Source: Thermoleophilia bacterium (GTDB taxonomy: Bacteria; Actinomycetota; Thermoleophilia; Gaiellales; SKUG01). Taken from it: a DNA stretch of 7,222 nt. Under the pieces are notes generated by a model. It ran no database searches and had not been told where the DNA came from. It saw only the letters and a program-made list of their open reading frames with translations. The stretch covers positions 1-7,222 of the forward strand of contig JAOPYU010000168.1 in the NCBI GenBank assembly GCA_025964455.1. The letters are read 5' to 3'. This document shows, one piece after another, positions 1-5,116 of this stretch; the first letter of the stretch is position 1; each line of letters starts with the position of its first letter. The position numbers and the translations under genes were made by a program.

Positions 1-1
1 C

Positions 2-1027
2 ACGCTCGGGCCGGCGCTCGGTGGCATCCGGATGTGGCCGTACCAGAACGAGCGCGAGGCGATCGTCGACGCGATGCGCCTCGCCCGCGGCATGACCTTC
101 AAGGCGGCAGTGGCGGGCCTCAACCTCGGCGGCGGCAAGACGGTCGTCATCGGCGACCCGCGCAAGGACAAGTCCGAGGCGCTGTTCCGCGCGCTCGGCC
201 GCTTCGTCGACACGCTCAACGGTCGCTACATCGCAGCCGAGGACGTCGGCACCGCGACGCAGGACATGGACTACGTCGCGATGGAGACGCCGTACGTCAC
301 TGGCATCGACTCACCTGACGGCGGCTCCGGCGATCCCTCCCCGATGACCGCCCTCGGGGTCTTCCAGGGCATCCGCGCCGCGGCCAAGAAGGTCTACGGC
401 TCCCACAAGCTCGACGGCCTGCGCGTCTCGATCCAGGGCTGCGGCCACGTCGGCTCCTACCTGGCCGAGCACCTGCACGAGGCTGGCGCGATCCTGACGG
501 TGACCGACATCCACGACGACAACGTCGCGCGCGTGTGCGAGCAGACCGGCGCGACGAGCGTCGCACCCGACAAGATCTACGACGTGCCCGCCGACATCTT
601 CGCGCCGTGCGCGCTCGGCGGCATCGTCAATCCGGACAACGTCGCGCGCCTGCTGGCCGCCGGCGAGCTGAAGATCATCGCGGGCGCTGCCAACAACGTG
701 CTCGACCACGACACCACCGGCCAGCTGCTGCACGACCGCGGCATCCTCTACGCCCCTGACTACGTCATCAACGCGGGCGGCCTCATCAACGTGTCCGAGG
801 AGCTCGGCGGCTACAACGGCGACCGTGCCAAGAAGCGCGTCGAGAAGATCTACGACAACCTCGCCCGCGTGTTCGACATCGCGATGGAGCGTGGCATCCC
901 GCCGCACGAGGCTGCCGAGAAGGTCGCGCTCGATCGCATCGCGAGCGTCCGCCCGATCGCCGACGTCTACACCGGCCGCGCACGCACGAGCTGGCAGCAC
1001 AAGCCGATCGCGCTCCAGAACGGCTGA
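2..1027 (+). CDS. Leucine (branched-chain amino acid) dehydrogenase, 5'-truncated by the window edge
   Basis: Catalyses NAD-dependent reversible oxidative deamination of leucine, valine or isoleucine to the 2-oxo acid plus ammonium, in the cytoplasm. The reading frame is open from base 2, and the ten residues before the first ATG (base 32) spell TLGPALGGIR, a conserved stretch of the family, so that ATG is internal and roughly 35-40 N-terminal residues are missing. Numbering from the ATG: GMTFK (Lys24, substrate carboxylate lysine), NLGGGK (Lys36, catalytic lysine), AEDVG (Asp71, catalytic aspartate), Rossmann motif GCGHVG at 136-141 with Asp159 at the end of the second strand (favours NAD over NADP), then APCALGG, GAANN and APDYVINAGG. 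The C-terminus is family-like and complete at TGA. The family is well established; leucine versus valine preference cannot be read from the sequence. A hairpin after the stop suggests transcription ends here. Confidence 0.95.
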   Translation, partial: TLGPALGGIRMWPYQNEREAIVDAMRLARGMTFKAAVAGLNLGGGKTVVIGDPRKDKSEALFRALGRFVDTLNGRYIAAEDVGTATQDMDYVAMETPYVTGIDSPDGGSGDPSPMTALGVFQGIRAAAKKVYGSHKLDGLRVSIQGCGHVGSYLAEHLHEAGAILTVTDIHDDNVARVCEQTGATSVAPDKIYDVPADIFAPCALGGIVNPDNVARLLAAGELKIIAGAANNVLDHDTTGQLLHDRGILYAPDYVINAGGLINVSEELGGYNGDRAKKRVEKIYDNLARVFDIAMERGIPPHEAAEKVALDRIASVRPIADVYTGRARTSWQHKPIALQNG

Positions 1028-1053
1028 GCCGACGCGACACCCAAAGAAGTCCA

Positions 1054-1087
1054 CGAGGCGGCGTCGGAGCAATCCGGCGCCGCTTCG
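1054..1087 (+). terminator. Hairpin terminator candidate after the dehydrogenase gene
   Basis: Bases 1054-1067 pair with 1074-1087: a 14-bp stem with 12 Watson-Crick pairs and 2 G-U wobbles around a 6-base loop (AGCAAT). It starts 26 bases after the dehydrogenase stop. Both wobbles are G-U in plus-strand RNA but would be C-A mismatches in minus-strand RNA, so the structure favours plus-strand transcripts. There is no U-tract, as in many proposed actinobacterial terminators. Formation is inferred from pairing, not from a computed energy. Confidence 0.6.
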
Positions 1088-1089
1088 GT

Positions 1090-1103
1090 CATGATGCGAC
1101 CAC
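1090..1103 (+). promoter_or_regulatory. Possible -10 element for a leaderless rhomboid mRNA
   Basis: CATGAT at 1090-1095 is a partial match to a -10 hexamer and lies 8 bases before the rhomboid ATG, which would place the transcript start at or near the A of the ATG. No Shine-Dalgarno sequence precedes this start and only 16 bases separate the upstream hairpin from the ATG. No convincing -35 element is visible. Tentative. Confidence 0.25.
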
Positions 1104-1901
1104 ATGTTCCTGCCGCTCAAAGACGCGCTGCCGACCGGCCGCATGCCATGGGTGACGATTGCGCTCATCCTCATGAACGTGCTCGTGTTCGCCCTCGGCT
1201 ACCTGCCCGCGGACCGTCAGGTCGCCGGCAGCACGAGGCAGGTCTCCCAGCACGACGTGTGGCTGACCGAGTACGGCGCGATCCCCTGTGAGCTGCTCGG
1301 GCACTGCGCCAACCAGGCCGCGGTGGTCGTGGTCGATGGCGGCATCCTGGATCCGCGGCCGCGTGCACTGAGCGCGCAGGTCGACCAGCACGCGCCGGCA
1401 CTGACACTCGTCACCAGCATGTTCCTGCACGGCGGGTTCCTCCACCTGTTCTTCAACATGCTCTTCCTGTGGGTGTTTGGCAACAACGTCGAGGATGCGA
1501 TGCACCCGCTCGGCTTCCTCGCCTTCTACCTGGCTGCCGGGATGGCCGCCGGGCTTGCGCAGGCGCTCGTGGCCTCACATGCGGTGGTGGCGACCGTCGG
1601 GGCGAGCGGCGCGATCGCGGCGGTGCTCGGCGCGTACCTGTTCCTGTATCCGCGCGCCAAGGTGCTGACGCTCGTGTTCTTCCCACTCGTGCTGTGGTTG
1701 CCGGCATGGGTCGTGGCTGGCGGCTGGGGGCTGCTCCAGTTCTTCGCGACCTGGAAGAGCATCTTCGCGCCAGCCGCGCTCGACGGCGGGGTCGCCTACA
1801 TGGCGCACTTCGCGGGGTTCGCGATAGGGCTGGCCACGGTGGGGCTCATCGCCGAGCGACGCAATCCGATCTACGACGAACGCTACGGCCCGCTCAGTTG
1901 A
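1104..1901 (+). CDS. Rhomboid family intramembrane serine protease
   Basis: A 265-residue membrane protease that should cleave transmembrane substrates within the bilayer. Catalytic serine is Ser168 in GASGA and catalytic histidine is His235 in AHFAGF; the structural HLFFN motif (His114 to Asn118) lies in the second membrane segment, followed by GNNVED. Hydrophobic segments are near residues 16-35, 112-128, 137-157, 163-182, 187-210 and 230-250, fitting the six-helix bacterial core. The region between the first two segments (about 38-100) is a long polar loop with a Cys62/Cys68 pair in PCELLGHC. There is no extra cytoplasmic or EF-hand domain. Start: ATG 1104 gives MFLPLKD, a usual rhomboid N-terminus; no Shine-Dalgarno is evident. 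The 3' end overlaps the convergent gene by 8 bp. Substrates cannot be inferred. Confidence 0.93.
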   Translation: MFLPLKDALPTGRMPWVTIALILMNVLVFALGYLPADRQVAGSTRQVSQHDVWLTEYGAIPCELLGHCANQAAVVVVDGGILDPRPRALSAQVDQHAPALTLVTSMFLHGGFLHLFFNMLFLWVFGNNVEDAMHPLGFLAFYLAAGMAAGLAQALVASHAVVATVGASGAIAAVLGAYLFLYPRAKVLTLVFFPLVLWLPAWVVAGGWGLLQFFATWKSIFAPAALDGGVAYMAHFAGFAIGLATVGLIAERRNPIYDERYGPLS

Positions 1902-2742
1902 GCTTGAGCCCGCTGTCGCTCCATGCCGCGTTGGCGTGACGGCGTTCGAAGGGCAGTACGGAGGGGTCGCCGCCCGTGCCCGTCTCGTGGACGCTGGCGC
2001 GGCCGGCCCCCAGGTCGAGCTTCACGGTGAACTCGTACCAGGCGATGTCCCACGAGAGCGTGACCCGCACGCGCCGCGGGATTCCCGGGCCTTCGTCGAG
2101 CACGTTGACATCCGGAGCGCCGAGCGTGCGGGCGATGCGCGCCATCCGCTCCAGGTCACTCGACTGGTTGAAGGCGTCGAGCGCGTGGCCGCTCATGCGC
2201 ATCGGGCTCGTCTCGGCGTGACGGGCGAGCTGCAGCCGCTCGATCCGCAGGTCGCGGTCGCGCAGCTCCGAGCGCAGCTGGCGCAGCTCGGCGACGTTGC
2301 GCTCGGCTTGGCGACGCTCCTCGGCGCGACGCGCCGGGTCGAGCTCGCGGCGCAGGCGCTCGAGCTCGAGGCCCTGGCGCCGCATGCGCGCGATCAGCTC
2401 CGCCGGCGGATCCGGATCGACCGTCCGCGCATCGAGGCCTATGGCGCGCTCGACGATCGCAGCCTGGGGAGCGAGCAGTTCGGGCTCCGGCTCGAGGGCG
2501 AGCTCCAGCGGTGCGCGCTCCTGCACGCGAAGCCGCGTGGAGCCGCCGCGATGCATCGGCTCGCCGCTGGCAGACCAGCCGCGGGCCACCGCGCGCGGGC
2601 GGCACAGCTCGCAGACCGCGTGCGGGCGATCGCTGCGGGCGTCGCTGTAGGGCAGGAGGGGCTCGCCGAACAGGACGGATCGACGGCACAGCGCACAGTC
2701 CGTCGTCGCACGGTCCAGCACTGCGGTCGGCGCGTCGTTCAT
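1894..2742 (-). CDS. Zinc-ribbon-like / coiled-coil protein of unknown function
   Basis: 282 residues, not assigned to a named family. The N-terminus has two CxxC knuckles, Cys16/Cys19 and Cys44/Cys47, 24 residues apart, as expected for a structural zinc site. A linker rich in Pro and acidic residues (about 75-113) leads to a charged, Arg/Glu-rich helical stretch at about 114-175 that should form a coiled coil. The C-terminal domain (about 185-282) begins HALDAFNQSSD and contains LGAPDVNV and WDIAWYEF, probably an alpha/beta fold; a similar WYxx-type domain recurs, as I recall, in Thermoleophilia proteins of unknown function. No signal peptide or membrane segment, so probably cytoplasmic. The start is supported by AAGGAGG 5 bases upstream. 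The opposite strand is also open here, but the ribosome site, CxxC pairs and coherent domain order favour the minus strand. Confidence 0.85.
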   Translation of the reverse strand: MNDAPTAVLDRATTDCALCRRSVLFGEPLLPYSDARSDRPHAVCELCRPRAVARGWSASGEPMHRGGSTRLRVQERAPLELALEPEPELLAPQAAIVERAIGLDARTVDPDPPAELIARMRRQGLELERLRRELDPARRAEERRQAERNVAELRQLRSELRDRDLRIERLQLARHAETSPMRMSGHALDAFNQSSDLERMARIARTLGAPDVNVLDEGPGIPRRVRVTLSWDIAWYEFTVKLDLGAGRASVHETGTGGDPSVLPFERRHANAAWSDSGLKLN

Positions 2743-2747
2743 CTCCC

Positions 2748-2754
2748 CCTCCTT
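2748..2754 (-). promoter_or_regulatory. Ribosome binding site for the zinc-ribbon/coiled-coil gene
   Basis: Read on the minus strand this is AAGGAGG, a near-perfect anti-16S match, 5 bases before the ATG at 2742-2740. It fixes the start of the 282-residue protein. Confidence 0.8.
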
Positions 2755-2805
2755 CCTCGTCCGGCTCCCTCGCGCGGCGCCGGCATGGCGTCACGAGCAC
2801 GTCTC

Positions 2806-2816
2806 GGAGGATGGTA
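2806..2816 (-). promoter_or_regulatory. Possible promoter -10 region, motif shared with the upstream minus-strand gene
   Basis: On the minus strand this reads TACCATCCTCC. TACCAT fits the loose TAnnnT form of actinobacterial -10 hexamers. The ten bases at 2806-2815 recur exactly at 4111-4120, upstream of the other minus-strand gene. It sits just downstream (in the minus sense) of the 2817-2841 hairpin, as expected for a new promoter after a terminator. No good -35 is visible at 17-bp spacing, so the call is weak. Confidence 0.3.
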
Positions 2817-2841
2817 GCCGCACGCCCCCAGCGCGTGCGGC
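2817..2841 (-). terminator. Hairpin terminator candidate after the phosphodiesterase-like gene
   Basis: A perfect 9-bp inverted repeat, GCCGCACGC (2817-2825) and GCGTGCGGC (2833-2841), around a 7-base loop. In the minus-strand sense it lies 21 bases past the stop codon of the upstream gene (2863-2865). There is no U-tract. It would separate the two minus-strand genes transcriptionally. Confidence 0.5.
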
Positions 2842-2862
2842 AGTCGGGCAGCAGATCGCGGT

Positions 2863-4065
2863 TCAGTCGAACAGGCCGCCGACGACCGGCAGGTGTGAGG
2901 CACCCTCGCGAGCAAGCCCGAGACCGTCCCCGGCGAGCTCCACGCCGCCTTCGAGCAGGTCCTTGCCACCCTCGACCACGTCCGCGGCGCGAGCTTTCAC
3001 GTCGCCCGGGAGGTCGCGCACGCCGCGTCCGAAGCCGGACGTCCAGATGTCCAGACCCCGTTCCTGCAGGTTGTCGAACACGCTCTGTGGCTGGCCGAGG
3101 TCGATCACGCCGTCGATGCCGCGGTCGATGAGTCGCTCGCGCTCCGCCGCCTGGTCGTCGGGCGTGCCCTGGTTCTGCGACGCCCAGATCGAGACCTTGC
3201 CGTGCGGCGCGAGCTCACGGATGACCTCGTCGCTCGCCTCGTCCCAGCGCACCGGGAAGGCGATGCGACCGCCGACGGCGTCCGCGACCTTGGCCACGCG
3301 CTGGAGGTCCTCGCGGTGGTAGCCGTCTTCATGGACGTCGGGGTTCAATGCGATCCAGGCGTCCGGATAGCGGCGTCGGATCTCGCGCGCCTGCTCCTCC
3401 GGGATGCCACCGACGTTCAGCATGATGCGACCGTCCGGCACGCCGCTGCGCTCGAGCGAATCGAGGATCTTCGGGATCGCGGCGGGCTCCTTGACGTCCA
3501 CCTTGATCCCGCGACCGCCGGTGCCGCCGATCTGCGCCCACTCCTCGAAGCTGAGCCCCTCTGATTCCTGGTCCGCATCGTGGGCCATCACCACGCGGCC
3601 GTGCTTGTCGACGCGCGCATCACCCTCGAGCCAGTCGTAGTCGCCCTCGAGCGCGTGCTGCATCTCCTCGCGCGTGTTGGAGCGGTGCGCGTTGCGTCCG
3701 GCGACCAGGTCGTCACGCTTGGGATCCCAGGTACGGCCCGCGCGGGTCGCCACGGCCACGTCGCGCAGCTTGGCGGCATCGCCCGTGAGCGGCGGCAGGG
3801 TCGAGGTTCCGTCCTGGCGGCGCGACCCGGCCGGACGACGCGGCTCGCTGCCGAAGAGGTCGCGAATCTTGGCGCCGATGGCAGCGCCGATCGAGGCTCC
3901 GGTGCCGCCACGACGTGGCAGGTCGGTGTCCGAGGGCGGGCGCGGTGGCGCCCCGGCCGACGGGGTATCGGGGGCGCGCTTCGACGGCGCGCTCGGCACG
4001 CGTGGCTTCGCAGGCGTCGACGGCCGCGGTTGCGCGGCGGGTCCATTGGACACTGGCGTGCTCAT
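2863..4065 (-). CDS. PLC-like/GDPD-superfamily phosphodiesterase domain protein (FAM151-like)
   Basis: 400 residues in three parts. Residues 1-55 are rich in Pro, Ser and Ala and look disordered, followed by a short Gly/Ala segment (56-72). Residues about 119-350 resemble the TIM-barrel phosphodiesterase superfamily that includes glycerophosphodiester phosphodiesterases and FAM151/menorin (DUF2181). Its landmarks in order are AHRSNTREEM with His127, WLEGDAR with Glu147 and Asp149, MAHD with His162, GIKVDVK (Lys188, Asp190), a strand ending in Asn217, then FPVRW and SIWASQ. The His/Glu/Asp/His set matches the acid-base and metal ligands of the superfamily, so it is probably catalytic, but the substrate is unknown. 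The tail (about 345-400) is Gly-rich with helical repeats, ending LPVVGGLFD. No signal peptide or clear membrane helix. Start: ATG 4065 with GGAGG 3 bases upstream. Family at superfamily level is fairly sure; the FAM151 subfamily is tentative. Confidence 0.8.
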   Translation of the reverse strand: MSTPVSNGPAAQPRPSTPAKPRVPSAPSKRAPDTPSAGAPPRPPSDTDLPRRGGTGASIGAAIGAKIRDLFGSEPRRPAGSRRQDGTSTLPPLTGDAAKLRDVAVATRAGRTWDPKRDDLVAGRNAHRSNTREEMQHALEGDYDWLEGDARVDKHGRVVMAHDADQESEGLSFEEWAQIGGTGGRGIKVDVKEPAAIPKILDSLERSGVPDGRIMLNVGGIPEEQAREIRRRYPDAWIALNPDVHEDGYHREDLQRVAKVADAVGGRIAFPVRWDEASDEVIRELAPHGKVSIWASQNQGTPDDQAAERERLIDRGIDGVIDLGQPQSVFDNLQERGLDIWTSGFGRGVRDLPGDVKARAADVVEGGKDLLEGGVELAGDGLGLAREGASHLPVVGGLFD

Positions 4066-4147
4066 CTACCTCCCCCGGACCACCGTACGACGCGCGTGCG
4101 GATCCGCCAAGGAGGATGGTTCGCGCCCCCGCGGGTAGAGGTCGTCC
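4066..4147. promoter_or_regulatory. Divergent intergenic region with a 10-bp palindrome
   Basis: These 82 bases separate the two divergent starts and must hold or overlap both promoters. Near the middle is a perfect palindrome, GCGGATCCGC (4098-4107), a possible operator. GGAGGATGGT at 4111-4120 exactly repeats 2806-2815; on the minus strand it reads ACCATCCTCC and may mark the -10 area of the minus-strand gene (AACCAT at 4121-4116). The minus-strand ribosome site is GGAGG (4069-4073), and the plus-strand gene has AGAGG (4137-4141) 6 bases before its ATG. No strong -35 hexamer is evident in either direction. Confidence 0.4.
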
Positions 4148-4426
4148 ATGTGCCGGAACATCCATACGCTCTTCAACTTCGATCCGCCCGCGACCACCGA
4201 GGAGACCCATGCGGCGTCGCTCCAGTACGTGCGCAAGGTGAGCGGCTTCACCAAGCCCTCGCAGGCGAACCAGGCGGCCTTCGATGCGGCGGTCGAGGCG
4301 ATCGACGCCGCGACGCGCGACCTGGTCGCCTCGCTCGTGACCAACGCACCGCCCAAGGACCGCGAGCTCGAGGCCGAGCGCGCCCGCGCGCGTGCGAAGA
4401 AGCGTTTCGGCGTGTCGGTCGGCTAG
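4148..4426 (+). CDS. DUF2277 family protein
   Basis: A small 92-residue protein of a conserved but uncharacterised family found widely in Actinomycetota and other bacteria. It carries the family hallmarks: MCRNIHTLFNFDPPAT at the very N-terminus, ASLQYVRKVSGFTKPS in the middle (about 23-38), and a C-terminal helical stretch ending in Arg/Ala/Lys-rich sequence. The length is that of the family, so it looks complete. The MCRNI start is diagnostic and is preceded by AGAGG with 6-base spacing. Predicted to be soluble, mostly helical and cytoplasmic, with no membrane segment. Its function is unknown. It is transcribed away from the minus-strand phosphodiesterase-like gene, and the palindromic repeats follow its stop. 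Confidence 0.93.
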   Translation: MCRNIHTLFNFDPPATTEETHAASLQYVRKVSGFTKPSQANQAAFDAAVEAIDAATRDLVASLVTNAPPKDRELEAERARARAKKRFGVSVG

Positions 4427-4427
4427 T

Positions 4428-4443
4428 CGCTCTCCTTGGAGCG
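4428..4443 (+). terminator. Weak hairpin just after the DUF2277 gene
   Basis: CGCTC (4428-4432) and GAGCG (4439-4443) can pair around TCCTTG, one base after the stop codon. Five base pairs are too few to be convincing alone; it is listed because it is the only hairpin between the stop and the repeat elements. Confidence 0.25.
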
Positions 4444-4454
4444 CCCGCCAGCGA

Positions 4455-4493
4455 CTGTGCAATTTCGATAACCCCTCGATCGTTTCTGCACAG
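4455..4493. repeat. Palindromic repeat element, copy 1
   Basis: A 39-bp dyad: CTGTGCA (4455-4461) is the exact reverse complement of TGCACAG (4487-4493), and inner CGAT/ATCG pairs flank a 9-base centre AACCCCTCG (4470-4478). In the 14-base arms next to the centre, 10 of 14 positions pair. The 17-base core at 4466-4482 is identical to that of copy 2, exactly 72 bp further on. The element lies in a non-coding gap and is locally AT-richer than the surrounding sequence. It could be a protein-binding dyad, a transcribed hairpin or a dispersed REP-like repeat. Confidence 0.85.
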
Positions 4494-4526
4494 TTGATGA
4501 CGAGGTTGCGGCCGGCGCCCCACCAT

Positions 4527-4565
4527 GTGTGCAGAACCGATAACCCCTCGATCGATTTCGTACAT
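4527..4565. repeat. Palindromic repeat element, copy 2
   Basis: Second copy, same orientation, offset by 72 bp. TGTGCA and the 17-base core CGATAACCCCTCGATCG (4538-4554) are identical to copy 1; the sequence between and the right arm differ. Left arm 4528-4541 and right arm 4551-4564 pair at 10 of 14 positions plus 2 G-T wobbles. Its left arm, TGTGCAGAACCGAT, matches the reverse complement of copy 1's right arm at 13 of 14 positions, so the arms behave as repeated half-sites. It ends 45 bases before the SRPBCC start. Confidence 0.85.
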
Positions 4566-4599
4566 GATGAGCGCTGGCGCCGGGCGGCGCTCCTGCCGG

Positions 4600-4605
4600 T
4601 AACCT
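4600..4605 (+). promoter_or_regulatory. Possible -10 hexamer for a leaderless SRPBCC mRNA
   Basis: TAACCT fits the TAnnnT form of -10 hexamers and lies 5 bases before the ATG at 4611, so transcription could begin at or next to the start codon. No Shine-Dalgarno sequence is present, which fits leaderless initiation. No clear -35 is seen. Confidence 0.3.
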
Positions 4606-4610
4606 GCTGC

Positions 4611-5087
4611 ATGGCCGACGCTCCCCTCAACGCGAAGCTCCCGCTCGACCCGGATGGCGTGTACGCCTTCCTCACCGACCTGGACTTCCTGCCGCAGTGG
4701 TATCCGGCGGTCCGTCGCATCAGCGTGCGCGGCGGAGGGCCTCCGACACTCGGCGCGAGACTCGTGGAGCATCGACGCGCGCCTCTCGTCCCCGGGATGC
4801 GCATCGTCGTACCCATGCAGGTGACCGATGCGCGTGCCGGCGTGCGCTACGCGGTGCGGGCGTGGTTCCCGCGCACGTGCAGCATCGACGCGTCGTATGA
4901 GCTGGAGCCGTCGCTCGACGAAGTCGGTACGTTCGTCCGCGTGCGCTACGAGGTCGAGCCGATGACCCGCGCCGCACTGCCCGCCTGCCGCGCGATCGGG
5001 TGGGTGCTCGCCACCCAGGGGCGCGCGCAGGTCGCCGCGATGCCCCGCGGGCTCGCTGCGTGGCGCGGCGAGCCGTCGGGCGAGTAA
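4611..5087 (+). CDS. SRPBCC (START-like) fold protein
   Basis: 158 residues, a usual length for single-domain SRPBCC/polyketide-cyclase-like proteins, which bind hydrophobic ligands in a helix-grip cavity. The N-terminal part shows a typical pattern: strand (NAKLPLD), helix with FLTDLDFLPQWYPAV (about 20-34, Trp30), then GGGPPTLGARLVE as the turn into the next strand. Alternating strands follow (about 60-120), and a long C-terminal helix (about 123-150) covers the cavity. No signal peptide or membrane helix. The frame is open further upstream to 4392, but that extension runs through the DUF2277 gene and the palindromic repeats, and the fold begins just after ATG 4611. Ligand and function are unknown; these folds are too diverse to name one. 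The UvrA-like gene follows after 29 bp and may share its transcript. Confidence 0.8.
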   Translation: MADAPLNAKLPLDPDGVYAFLTDLDFLPQWYPAVRRISVRGGGPPTLGARLVEHRRAPLVPGMRIVVPMQVTDARAGVRYAVRAWFPRTCSIDASYELEPSLDEVGTFVRVRYEVEPMTRAALPACRAIGWVLATQGRAQVAAMPRGLAAWRGEPSGE

Positions 5088-5097
5088 CGACCGCCCC

Positions 5098-5114
5098 GGT
5101 GGACACCTTCCACC
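5098..5114 (+). promoter_or_regulatory. Perfect 6-bp hairpin directly before the UvrA-like start codon
   Basis: GGTGGA (5098-5103) and TCCACC (5109-5114) pair around CACCT, ending 2 bases before the ATG at 5117. The only purine-rich candidate ribosome site (GGTGGA, 13 bases away) is inside the stem. The structure could lower initiation at the UvrA-like gene or couple it to translation of the SRPBCC gene, which ends at 5087. The hairpin is visible; a regulatory role is inferred. Confidence 0.35.
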
Positions 5115-5116
5115 AC

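Noticed and set aside
311..1174. Long minus-strand open frame opposite the dehydrogenase
   Set aside because: Shadow of the dehydrogenase frame caused by high GC at third positions; the translation is low-complexity Val/Asp/Ala/Arg and matches no family.
1936..2817. Plus-strand open frame of 293 residues opposite the zinc-ribbon gene
   Set aside because: Low-complexity Ala/Arg/Leu composition and no motif. The minus strand has an AAGGAGG site, paired CxxC motifs and an ordered domain pattern.
4455..4565. CRISPR array
   Set aside because: Only two units, each a dyad with diverged arms, and no cas genes nearby.
4455..4565. LexA/SOS box upstream of the UvrA-like gene
   Set aside because: The half-site TGTGCAGAANCGAT does not match the actinobacterial GAAC-N4-GTTC type of LexA box.
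4569..4592. Inverted repeat GAGCGC / GCGCTC with a 12-base loop before the SRPBCC gene
   Set aside because: Only 6 bp in GC-rich sequence with a long loop; likely chance.
4392..4610. N-terminal extension of the SRPBCC protein to the upstream ATG at 4392
   Set aside because: The extension overlaps the end of DUF2277 and translates the palindromic repeats; the fold begins right after ATG 4611.
3713..4816. Minus-strand open frame of 367 residues with repeated SIEGLS.LH / TIEGLS.LH peptides
   Set aside because: It runs antisense through the DUF2277 and SRPBCC genes and out of frame through the phosphodiesterase-like gene. The peptide repeat is only the DNA repeat at 4455-4565 read on the other strand.
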